NCBI GenBank assembly: GCA_025453375.1
Contig: JALOQT010000046.1
Span: 1 to 6,956 of the forward strand
Length of the DNA stretch: 6,956 nucleotides
Direction of reading: 5' to 3'
Source: Phycisphaerales bacterium
GTDB lineage: Bacteria > Planctomycetota > Phycisphaerae > Phycisphaerales > UBA1924
Made by a program: the position numbers and the translations under genes. The notes beneath the pieces were generated by a model. The model worked only from the letters and a program-made list of their open reading frames with translations, searched no databases and was not told where the DNA came from. The stretch's first letter is position 1; every line of letters starts with the position of its first letter. Shown here in pieces: positions 1 through 6,956 of this stretch.

Positions 1-382
1 CGCTGGTGAAGGCCCCGCCCACGATCACATCTCCACCGGGCAGGACAGCCAGGGCGCTGACGGTGCTGTTTGTGCCCACTCCCAGCGCCGACCAGACGCC
101 CGTGCTCGGGTTGACGCGGGCGATGTTGTTTACAGGCAGGCTGCCGGCGCTCGTGAAGCCCCCGCCCACGATCACGTCCCCACCGGGCAGGACCGCGAAG
201 GCGTTGACGTTACTGCCGCTGACCCCCTGCGTGCCGATCCCCGGCACCCACGACGCCAGACACCCCCCCGCCCACGCGCGCGAGGGGAGCAGGCCGATGA
301 TCAGAACGGCCAGCAGCGCGATCACCAGCGGCACGATGCGCCGGGGCGATGGGGACTGCACGGGGGCGATGGTGGTGGTCAT
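1..382 (-). CDS. Secreted repeat protein of beta-propeller/delta-60-repeat type, 5' part only
   Basis: The reading frame opens at an ATG (complement of 380-382) and stays open to the window edge, giving 127 N-terminal residues; the C-terminus lies outside. Residues 1-38 look like a Sec signal peptide: an Arg pair at 14-15, a hydrophobic core at about 16-32 and an AWA site before Gly39, so export is expected. From about residue 61 the mature part contains two copies of a 49-residue unit with the core LPGGDVIVGG (65-74 and 114-123), each followed by FTSA-like and NNIARVNPSTGVWSALG-like stretches. The DNA shows the same 147-base period, for example 17 against 164. Repeats of this kind occur in large planctomycete surface proteins and are thought to form beta-propeller blades. 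Catalytic function cannot be inferred. No Shine-Dalgarno site is visible; an in-frame TTG four codons upstream is a less likely start. Confidence 0.8.
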   Translation of the reverse strand, partial: MTTTIAPVQSPSPRRIVPLVIALLAVLIIGLLPSRAWAGGCLASWVPGIGTQGVSGSNVNAFAVLPGGDVIVGGGFTSAGSLPVNNIARVNPSTGVWSALGVGTNSTVSALAVLPGGDVIVGGAFTS

Positions 383-469
383 GGGGATGTCCAAGGAGAT
401 GTGCGGGGCCGACACGAGCGGGAGGGAGGGACCATCTGAACGATCGAGGAACGACCCACGCAGGCTCCT

Positions 470-527
470 GAAGAATGGAGAGTCCTCGGCAGTTCGGCCC
501 CTCAGCGCCGAGAGGGGATACCCATTG
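470..527 (-). repeat. Dispersed palindromic repeat, copy A (inverted orientation)
   Basis: On the minus strand this reads GGGTATCCCCTCTC, then GAGGGG, then CCGAACTGCCG and CATTCTTC. It matches copy C inside the glycosyltransferase gene (about 4288-4337), which reads GGGTACCCCCTCTC, GAGAGGGG, CGAACTGCCG and AATCTTC. The hairpin core is CCCCTC (498-503) pairing with GAGGGG (512-517). The outer limits are approximate, since similarity fades beyond about 470 and 527. Confidence 0.7.
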
Positions 528-694
528 GCCAGCGCCTCGGGCAGGGGAATATACGGACCAAATGCGCTGCCGCAAGGCATTTCAACAGTTCGTGGGCGAA
601 GTTGGAAGATTTGTTTGGGGCGTTGTGCGAAGGCGGCGCGGCGTGATGAAGGTTTGGTGAAGCGTGCGGGGCGGCGTGGCTTCGGTACTCAGGT

Positions 695-724
695 GGGGGT
701 TGGGGTTGGCGTTGGGGTTTCGGG
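695..724 (+). repeat. G-rich hexamer repeat (GGGGTT-like), possible G-quadruplex
   Basis: Four consecutive hexamers at 696-719 follow GGGGTT, one of them altered to GGCGTT, and a GGG follows at 722-724. The G-runs are at 695-699, 702-705, 714-717 and 722-724. The middle loop is 8 bases, just over the usual 7-base limit for quadruplex prediction, so folding is possible but not assured. Confidence 0.5.
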
Positions 725-737
725 AGCCGCCGAAGGG

Positions 738-812
738 TCGGTCCTTTGGACCGATGACGCTCACGGAGTGAGCGTCCCACCCAAAGGCAAGCGTCGCGGC
801 GACAGCCGCGAC
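738..812. repeat. Cluster of three consecutive perfect hairpins
   Basis: Three short perfect palindromes follow each other. The first is TCGGTCC, loop TTT, GGACCGA at 738-754. The second is GACGCTCAC, loop GGA, GTGAGCGTC at 756-776. The third is GTCGCGGC, loop GACA, GCCGCGAC at 793-812. None has a T-run, so they are not canonical terminators, and no plus-strand gene lies upstream. They resemble intergenic palindromic repeats rather than an rpsA leader element, though a role in the rpsA 5' leader cannot be excluded. Confidence 0.65.
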
Positions 813-820
813 ACCACCCC

Positions 821-892
821 TCGATCCCTTGATCCCTCATCCCTCGATCCCTCTGCCTTCACCTCGGCCCTCGGCCCTCGGCCCTGATCCCT
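821..892. repeat. Degenerate tandem repeats of TCGATCCC and CTCGGCC
   Basis: From 821 an 8-base unit TCGATCCC recurs with variants (TTGATCCC, TCATCCC, TCGATCCC). From about 864 a 7-base unit CTCGGCC appears three times in a row and is followed by another GATCCCT. The unit length and sequence shift along the tract, which suggests slippage. It is non-coding, and I see no function for it. Confidence 0.6.
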
Positions 893-905
893 CCGCCGCA
901 GGCGG

Positions 906-952
906 CCCCTCGGCCCCCACCGCCCCCCGCCCCCTCCGCCCCCCCGGCCTAC
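906..952 (-). other. C-rich tract with G-quadruplex potential on the minus strand
   Basis: C-runs of 4 to 7 bases at 906-909, 914-918, 923-928, 930-934 and 939-945 are separated by 1-5 bases, so the minus strand meets the usual four-run quadruplex pattern. A short hairpin, CCGCC (893-897) with GGCGG (901-905), sits just before it. The tract ends about 140 bases upstream of the rpsA start. Any regulatory effect is speculative. Confidence 0.4.
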
Positions 953-1089
953 CATCCTCTCCTGTGCCCGAGTTGGCCGAGCCGCGGCGGATGCCGCGCG
1001 CGGGGCGATCTGTGTCGCTTCGACGCGCGGAACCGACAGGCCGACTGGGCGTGTGATCGCACCACCGCGGACAAGGCTGTAGTTTCCCC

Positions 1090-2859
<1,770 letters not shown>

Positions 2860-2901
2860 GTTCACCGGCGTCTGACGCCGACTGACTGACTGACATACCC
2901 C

Positions 2902-2931
2902 AACGCCCCGGCCCCGCGCCGGGGCGTTTTT
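2902..2931 (+). terminator. Intrinsic terminator of rpsA
   Basis: A perfect 11-base stem, AACGCCCCGGC (2902-2912) pairing with GCCGGGGCGTT (2918-2928), has a 5-base loop and runs into TTTTT at 2927-2931. It starts 43 bases after the rpsA stop codon. The stem is GC-rich and its last pairs merge with the U-tract, which is classic rho-independent architecture. A short GACT tandem (2880-2894) lies between stop and stem. Confidence 0.92.
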
Positions 2932-2950
2932 CATTCGTGCAGAAGAGTGG

Positions 2951-3205
2951 AACTCCAGAGACCCGGAGAGCCCGGAGGAGATTCAATCACCACAGAGACA
3001 CGGAGGCACAGAGGCACGGAGAAGATGTGTATGGGAGCAGATGCAGGAAGTGGCGAGCAATTGTGTGAGAGATTGGGGCAGATGCCACGTGCCTGCGCAT
3101 CCCCCACTATCTCTGTATTCCCCACCTCTCCGCCTTCTCCCAACCTCCGTGTCTCAGTGGTGAGCCTTCTTGGCCTCTCTCCGGGTCCTCCGGGCCTCTG
3201 GAGTG
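2951..3205. repeat. Foldback (large imperfect inverted-repeat) element, MITE-like
   Basis: The left arm (about 2951-3024) and right arm (about 3133-3205) are imperfect reverse complements of about 75 bases each. The outer ends match as ACTCCAGAG (2952-2960) and CTCTGGAGT (3196-3204). Inner blocks include CCCGGAG, ATCACCACAGAGACACGGAGG on the left against the complement of CCTCCGTGTCTCAGTGGTGA on the right, and GGGAGAAG-like ends. The right arm lacks one CACAGAGG unit. The region between the arms holds a further weaker palindrome, AGAGATTGGGG (3069-3079) against CCCCCACTATCTCT (3101-3114). Repeats built on CACAGAGACACGGAG are widespread in bacterial gaps, including in planctomycetes. No transposase is present, so if mobile it would need help in trans. 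Confidence 0.75.
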
Positions 3206-3237
3206 AATGTCTTCCACGTTGACGCGAAACGCGAGGT

Positions 3238-3273
3238 GGGGGTGGGGCGGGGGTGGTGTGGCGGGTTGGTGGG
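3238..3273 (+). other. G-rich tract upstream of the QueD-family gene
   Basis: G-runs at 3238-3242, 3244-3247, 3249-3253, 3263-3265 and 3271-3273 give strong local G-quadruplex potential, although one loop is 9 bases. The tract ends 17 bases before the ATG at 3291, where a leader and ribosome site would be. Translated, it gives a Trp/Gly-rich string unlike any QueD N-terminus, which supports a non-coding reading. Confidence 0.4.
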
Positions 3274-3290
3274 TCCAACAATGGCCTTCC

Positions 3291-3752
3291 ATGCCGTATC
3301 GCGTTTGCAAGTCGTTCCATGTCGAGAGCGGGCACATGCTCAGCAAGCATCCGGGCCTGTGTCGGTACCCGCACGGGCACAGCCGCCGGGTGGATGTAGT
3401 GCTGGAGGCGGACGGGCTGGATTCGATGGAGATGGTCTGCGACTTCAAGGCGCTGAAGCTGGCGGTGCTCAAGCACATTGACCGGCTGGATCATGCGATG
3501 GCCGTCAACAGTCAGGACCCGCTGCTGGGCCAGCTCAAGGCGGTGGAGCAGCGCATCGTGCTCTATGACCGCCAGGATCCGACGACCGAGATCATGGCCA
3601 AGGACATCTACGACCACCTCAAGGGCGAGCTGGCCGCCGGACGCACCTACACCGATGACCGCGGCGTGCAATATCGTTTCCCCGCCGGCCTGCGGATCAC
3701 GCGCGTTCGCGTCACCGAGACGGCGACAACGTGGGCGGAGTATTACGAGTAA
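3291..3752 (+). CDS. queD: 6-carboxy-5,6,7,8-tetrahydropterin synthase (QueD)/6-pyruvoyl-tetrahydropterin synthase family
   Basis: QueD converts 7,8-dihydroneopterin triphosphate to 6-carboxytetrahydropterin, a step toward 7-deazaguanine and tRNA queuosine, in the cytoplasm. The 153-residue product has the family's zinc ligands His15 (in FHVESGHML), His28 and His30 (in HGHS), with the catalytic Cys24 four residues before the HGH. Asp67-His68 (RLDH) supply the proton relay, PTTE at 97-100 matches the conserved PT-E segment, and Glu143 (VTET) anchors the pterin. An extra stretch at about 74-95 and another at 114-133 make it longer than E. coli QueD (about 120 residues). The frame is open back to an ATG at 3207, but those 28 residues are Trp/Gly-rich and overlap repeat DNA, so the ATG giving MPYRVCKSFH is preferred. 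No Shine-Dalgarno site is seen. No other queuosine gene is nearby, so a different activity within this superfamily remains possible. Confidence 0.88.
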   Translation: MPYRVCKSFHVESGHMLSKHPGLCRYPHGHSRRVDVVLEADGLDSMEMVCDFKALKLAVLKHIDRLDHAMAVNSQDPLLGQLKAVEQRIVLYDRQDPTTEIMAKDIYDHLKGELAAGRTYTDDRGVQYRFPAGLRITRVRVTETATTWAEYYE

Positions 3753-3786
3753 CGCGCGAAGCGTCACGCCGCGCCGTGGCGCGGCT

Positions 3787-3825
3787 CTGGGCACCCCCTC
3801 TCTCCGAGAGGGGAAGAACTGAAAC
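3787..3825 (+). repeat. Dispersed palindromic repeat, copy B (after the QueD gene)
   Basis: This copy reads TGGGCACCCCCTCTCTCCGA, then GAGGGG and AAGAACTG. Its core is a perfect hairpin, CCCCTCTC (3795-3802), loop TCC, GAGAGGGG (3806-3813). The core and loop are identical to copy C at 4294-4312. It starts 34 bases after the QueD stop codon. It could act as an mRNA 3'-end stabiliser, but without a T-run it is not a canonical terminator. Confidence 0.75.
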
Positions 3826-3878
3826 TCACTGCCGCATGTTCCTTCATTCATCGGTGCTCAACAGGGGACTCTTCGCCC

Positions 3879-5621
3879 GTGCCCGCCGATGCTGATATCA
3901 ACCCGATGCCCGCCTCGCCCGACGCGTCATCACGCGATGCGCGAGCCGTCAGCGCGCGGCGCGGGTCGATCGTGCTGATTGTGCTGGTGTGGGCGGCGGT
4001 GTTTCTGCCCTGGATTGGAGGGCGGGCGGGTGGCTTCAGCAACACCGAGGGCTTCCGCGTCGGCGTTGCGTGGTCGATGCTGGATCGGGACGACTTTCTG
4101 CGGCAGGAACTGCTCGAGCAGCCATACCTGCGCAAGCCGCCGGGCATTGGGTGGGTGATCGCGCCGTCGACGGCGCTGCTCGGGCGGAATGAGCTGGCCG
4201 CGAGGCTGCCCAGTGCATTGTCCGTGCTGGGCATGGCGCTGATGGCCTTCGCGTTTGTGCGCCGGTGGGGCGAGGCGACGACTTTCTGGGTACCCCCTCT
4301 CTCCGAGAGGGGCGAACTGCCGCGGGCTGACGAATCTTCGACGACTGGGCGCTCACGCTCCGCCAGCACGACGGCGGCCACCACCACCCAGAGCGATCTT
4401 GCCCGCACCTATGGCCCGCTCATCGCGGCGCTGGCGGCGGTGCTCAGCCCGGTGCTGTGGGAATGGGGCCGCAGTGCGGAAATCGAAGCGCCGTGTGCCG
4501 CGATGACGATGCTGGCGATGCTCGCGAGCATGCACACGCTGCTCCTGCGACACACAGGCGTGCGGCTGTCGCTCGCCCGCAGCGCGACGTGGGCGAGCCT
4601 GATCGCGATTGGCCTGGCGGGCAGCGCACTGCTAAAAGGCCCGGCGATGCTGCCGTTGATCGCCGCGGCGGTGCTGGGTGTGATCATCGCGACGCGGCGT
4701 GCCTCGCTGCTGGCCAGTGTGACACTCTGGTGTGGCGTGGTGCTGGGCAGCGCGATCAGCGCCGGGCTGCTCTGGCTCGTCTGGCAGGCGACCCGCGGGC
4801 CGGAGACGATCACGCAAGGGCCGGGTGAGTTTCTGTGGGATGCTTCGCGGCTGGGCGACATCGCGCTGCTGCCGATCACGACACTCGCGGCAACGCTGCC
4901 GGCAAGTGTCGCGCTGCTCTTTGCATTTCGCCGCTCGAGCGGGACGACCGTCACGCTGGCCCTGGCGCTGGGCGCGCTGCTTTGGCTCGTCGGCATGTGG
5001 CTGGCGGGGATCAGCAACACGCGATATGTCCAGCCGGTGGTGATCCTGCTTGTGCCGCTGGCCGGACTCGTCGCAGCGCGATGGCTGGCCCACGCGCCAA
5101 ACCCGGCAATCGCGGCCCGGCATCTTCGCGGCGTGGGCGCCATCGTGCTGGCGATGCTGATCGGCGCGCAAGTGTTCATGTACCTCACGGCCCGCAGCCG
5201 CATCAAGAACAGCGGCCTGGAAGTCGGTCGGTGGCTCGCTTCGCAAGTCGCATCTGCAGGCGACACGCGGCCTGCCGTCATCCTGATGGACGAAGCCGTC
5301 GAAGCACGCCCGGAGTTTGGCCTCTACGCCATGCAACTGTCTCGCGAGGCCGCGCCTCAGCAGCCGGCGCCTGCGTCGAACGATCCTGTGCTGATTCGCG
5401 CGATCTGGAACCGCGCGCTGGTTCGCCAGGTCATGCACGATCCGAATGCAGGGATCACGCTCGCCACGCAATTCGCCAAGGCGCGGATCTACCTGCTCAC
5501 AGTCGAGAACGCCACAGGCGGCGAGTGGCACGCCCTGCAGCAACAATCGCCCCCGCCCCGTGTCGTGGGCCGCCGGCGGCTGCATCAGTGGGATCTCGTG
5601 CTGGTGGAACTCACGCCCTGA
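3879..5621 (+). CDS. ArnT/PMT-type (GT-C fold) membrane glycosyltransferase
   Basis: A 580-residue polytopic membrane protein of the ArnT/dolichyl-phosphate-mannose mannosyltransferase class, which moves sugars from polyprenyl-phosphate donors to lipid or protein acceptors on the outer face of the inner membrane. After a charged N-terminus, the first helix is at about 29-47. The first periplasmic loop has the family pattern, NTEGFRVG (55-62, with the acidic residue of the active loop), YLRKPPGIGW (83-92) and NELAARLPSAL (104-114). Further helices lie at about 113-127, 176-194, 207-224, 238-273, 279-303, 325-349, 357-376, 383-402 and 416-436; KGPA at 253-256 and NTRYVQP at 380-386 are also family-like. 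Residues 440-580 form a soluble C-terminal part. Residues about 135-172 are an in-frame repeat-derived insertion absent from usual homologues. The start is GTG with a weak AGGGGA at 3863-3868; ATG at 3906 is an alternative. The acceptor cannot be named. Confidence 0.82.
   Translation: MPADADINPMPASPDASSRDARAVSARRGSIVLIVLVWAAVFLPWIGGRAGGFSNTEGFRVGVAWSMLDRDDFLRQELLEQPYLRKPPGIGWVIAPSTALLGRNELAARLPSALSVLGMALMAFAFVRRWGEATTFWVPPLSERGELPRADESSTTGRSRSASTTAATTTQSDLARTYGPLIAALAAVLSPVLWEWGRSAEIEAPCAAMTMLAMLASMHTLLLRHTGVRLSLARSATWASLIAIGLAGSALLKGPAMLPLIAAAVLGVIIATRRASLLASVTLWCGVVLGSAISAGLLWLVWQATRGPETITQGPGEFLWDASRLGDIALLPITTLAATLPASVALLFAFRRSSGTTVTLALALGALLWLVGMWLAGISNTRYVQPVVILLVPLAGLVAARWLAHAPNPAIAARHLRGVGAIVLAMLIGAQVFMYLTARSRIKNSGLEVGRWLASQVASAGDTRPAVILMDEAVEARPEFGLYAMQLSREAAPQQPAPASNDPVLIRAIWNRALVRQVMHDPNAGITLATQFAKARIYLLTVENATGGEWHALQQQSPPPRVVGRRRLHQWDLVLVELTP
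4286..4337 (+). repeat. Dispersed palindromic repeat, copy C, inside the glycosyltransferase gene
   Basis: The hairpin CCCCTCTC (4294-4301), loop TCC, GAGAGGGG (4305-4312) is identical to copy B. Its right flank, CGAACTGCCG and AATCTTC, matches copy A. It is translated in frame as roughly residues 136-153 (WVPPLSERGELPRADESS), between a predicted helix ending in FVRRW and the DLARTYGPLIAAL segment, where relatives have only a short loop. The reading frame is intact, so the protein probably tolerates it. The whole extra segment may extend to about 4395. Confidence 0.8.
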
Positions 5622-5627
5622 GCGTGC

Positions 5628-6920
5628 TCAGTGCCCGTGCTCGCCCGACGCGGTGGCCTTGTCGTGATGACCGTCCCCCGCCGCCTTGGTCGTCGCGGGC
5701 TTCTTCTTAGCGCTGGAAGTTTTCGGCGCGTCGTGCGGCGCGTCGTCGTGTGAGTTGTGCGACGTCTGCGATGACTTGGCCGCGGCCTCCTCTGCCAGGT
5801 GGCTCGGCGGCTTGCTGTCGATCCCGAAGATCACAAACGCCCACGTCAACACCGCGACGAACAGCGTCGTGCTGCCGATCCACGCCAGCGTGTGCTGCGT
5901 CTTGATCGGCATCCTGCCCAGTTGCAGCGCGATCGGCTCGACCACCGGCGTCGCGACGCGCCAGAACATGTCCGAAAGCGTGACCTTCGGCTCAACCTTC
6001 ACGTTCGCCGCTGGGGCTGCCGCCGCTGGCTTCGCCGGGGCGGGGCGCACGGGCGCAGGTGCGGGGCGAGCTGGCGGCGCGACAGGCGCTGCAGGCGCTG
6101 GCGATGCCGCCACCACGCTTGACGCGATCGCCGCCGCGGCCACCGGGGCCGCAGCCATCGCCCCCGGGGCGGCCACATCCTCGGGCGCCGCAAAGTCATC
6201 ATCCGTCACCGGTGCCAGCGCAGCAGCCGCCGGGGCTTCCGTCGCCAACTCGGCCGCTTCGCCAGCCTCGGCCTGCTCGCTCCGCGGCATCCCCATGCCC
6301 GGTTCAGCCGCCGGCCCCAGCACTTCGCTGGCGTCGGCAAAGTCATCGTCAGTAATCTCTGGCACAGCCTGGGCCAACTGCGCATCCAGCGCGGCCATCG
6401 CGTCATCCGTCGGCGCTTTGGCCGGCGCGCCGGCGACAGACTGCGCGGCCGACACCATCGCCGCGGGTTCCGCCGCAGCCGCGGCCATCACCGGTGCCTG
6501 CATCGCCTCGCTGGCGCCCTCGCCTGCGTCGCTCTGGGCCGCGGGCTGGCTGAACTCGCCAGCGACCGCTTCGTACGTCGCCGGCGTGATGGCGGCCAGC
6601 GCGTCATCGATCGACGTCCCTGCGATCGCCCCAGCCGCCACATCGGCCGACGCCGTCGCTGCCATCTGCGGCGGCGGGCTGTCGGCGACCGCGGCGGTCT
6701 CGGCCAAGGCCTGAGATAGCTGCTGATCCAGCGCATCTTGCTCGCTGCCCGCGGGCCAATCCAGTTGCTTGGTGACGCGCTGCTGAGCCTCGTCCATCTC
6801 CGCCAGCAATGAAGCGACGCGTGTGTCCAGATCCTCGCCGCCGCGAGCTTCGGGCCCGCTGGCGTTAGTCGAGTTGGAGGGCTTGCTGCTCACGTTGGCA
6901 TCAATCACACGTCGAACCAC
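5628..6920 (-). CDS. Ala/Pro-rich single-pass membrane protein with His-rich C-terminus, function unknown
   Basis: I do not recognise the family. From the GTG at 6920 the product is 430 residues, but the frame is open to the window edge, so the true start could lie upstream. Residues 11-75 are polar with a helical stretch (LDTRVASLLAEMDEAQQRV). Residues 80-305 are very rich in Ala and Pro and contain recurring short acidic motifs: DALDQQLSQALAE (62-74), DDALAAI (105-111), DDAMAALDAQLAQAVPE (172-188), ITDDDFA (189-195) and VTDDDFA (238-244). Residues 310-345 look folded, one membrane helix lies at about 350-367, and the tail (373-430) is rich in Lys, Ser and His (SHNSHDDAPHDAP, GDGHHD, GEHGH) and could bind metal. 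No signal peptide is seen at the chosen start. It converges with the glycosyltransferase gene, with 6 bases between stops and no terminator. Confidence 0.72.
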   Translation of the reverse strand: MVRRVIDANVSSKPSNSTNASGPEARGGEDLDTRVASLLAEMDEAQQRVTKQLDWPAGSEQDALDQQLSQALAETAAVADSPPPQMAATASADVAAGAIAGTSIDDALAAITPATYEAVAGEFSQPAAQSDAGEGASEAMQAPVMAAAAAEPAAMVSAAQSVAGAPAKAPTDDAMAALDAQLAQAVPEITDDDFADASEVLGPAAEPGMGMPRSEQAEAGEAAELATEAPAAAALAPVTDDDFAAPEDVAAPGAMAAAPVAAAAIASSVVAASPAPAAPVAPPARPAPAPVRPAPAKPAAAAPAANVKVEPKVTLSDMFWRVATPVVEPIALQLGRMPIKTQHTLAWIGSTTLFVAVLTWAFVIFGIDSKPPSHLAEEAAAKSSQTSHNSHDDAPHDAPKTSSAKKKPATTKAAGDGHHDKATASGEHGH

Positions 6921-6956
6921 CTGGCCCTGCCGGCGCGTATCGCACGCCGCACCAGC

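Larger units (their letters stand above)
383..1089. other. Gene-free intergenic region between divergent genes, rich in small repeats
   Basis: About 700 bases separate the divergent starts of the secreted repeat protein and rpsA. Translations of open frames here are low-complexity, rich in Arg, Pro and Gly, and resemble no family, so I see no gene. The stretch holds a dispersed palindromic repeat, a GGGGTT-like hexamer tract, three consecutive perfect hairpins, degenerate GATCCCT/CTCGGCC repeats, a C-rich tract, and a small hairpin at 983-998 (CGCGGC, loop GGAT, GCCGCG). Promoters for both flanking genes must lie here, but no -35/-10 pair can be called with confidence. Confidence 0.7.

Noticed and set aside
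6..887. 293-codon plus-strand open frame across the left end
   Set aside because: Its first part is antisense to the secreted repeat protein and the rest runs through hairpins and short repeats. The translation is Arg/Gly/Pro-rich with no family resemblance.
3219..3246. TTGACG as a -35 box for queD
   Set aside because: At the expected spacing the sequence is almost all G, with no -10-like element.
3207..3290. Upstream ATG start for the QueD gene
   Set aside because: The 28 added residues are Trp/Gly-rich, encoded by a G-rich tract starting at the edge of the foldback element, and do not fit QueD N-termini.
3795..3813. Hairpin after queD as an intrinsic terminator
   Set aside because: The stem is perfect but no T-run follows, and the same hairpin occurs inside a coding sequence, so it is better explained as a dispersed repeat.
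2931..3851. 306-codon minus-strand open frame over the foldback element and queD
   Set aside because: Antisense to the well-supported QueD-family gene, with its N- and C-terminal parts made of repeat DNA.
4409..5585. Long minus-strand open frames opposite the glycosyltransferase
   Set aside because: Antisense to a gene with clear ArnT-type motifs and membrane helices. The minus translations have no recognisable features.
5686..6714. 342-codon plus-strand open frame, Ala/Ser/Gly-rich
   Set aside because: Shadow of the Ala/Pro-rich minus-strand gene. The minus frame has a membrane helix, varied ends and recurring motifs, and ends cleanly next to the neighbouring stop.

Overview
The window is GC-rich and looks chromosomal. 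It probably comes from a planctomycete, perhaps of the Phycisphaerae. That guess rests on a secreted protein with PGGDVIVGG repeats, genes lacking clear Shine-Dalgarno sites, an Ala/Pro-rich single-pass membrane protein, and gaps rich in small palindromic repeats. No marker gene for species assignment is present, so the taxonomy is an inference.

Layout, left to right. (1) Positions 1-382, minus strand: the first 127 codons of a secreted repeat protein, cut off by the window edge. (2) 383-1089: a gap of about 700 bases with no convincing gene. It is filled with a dispersed palindromic repeat, a G-rich hexamer repeat, three back-to-back hairpins, degenerate GATCCCT/CTCGGCC repeats and a C-rich tract. 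(3) 1090-2859, plus: rpsA, a complete six-domain ribosomal protein S1, followed at 2902-2931 by a textbook intrinsic terminator. (4) About 2951-3205: a 255-base foldback element with arms of about 75 bases. (5) 3291-3752, plus: a QueD/6-pyruvoyl-tetrahydropterin synthase family enzyme with its zinc and catalytic residues intact. (6) 3879-5621, plus: an ArnT/PMT-type membrane glycosyltransferase that carries an in-frame palindromic repeat insertion. (7) 5628-6920, minus: an Ala/Pro-rich protein with one membrane helix and a His-rich tail, convergent with the glycosyltransferase and separated from it by only 6 bases.

The genes do not form an obvious pathway. S1 is core translation, QueD belongs to 7-deazaguanine (queuosine) biosynthesis, the glycosyltransferase works on lipid-linked sugars at the envelope, and the flanking minus-strand proteins are exported or membrane-bound. 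The most notable signal is non-genic: one palindromic repeat family (core CCCCTCTC/GAGAGGGG) occurs three times, in two gaps and once inside the glycosyltransferase reading frame, where it adds residues to the protein. A second hairpin family may also have a decayed copy in the same insertion.
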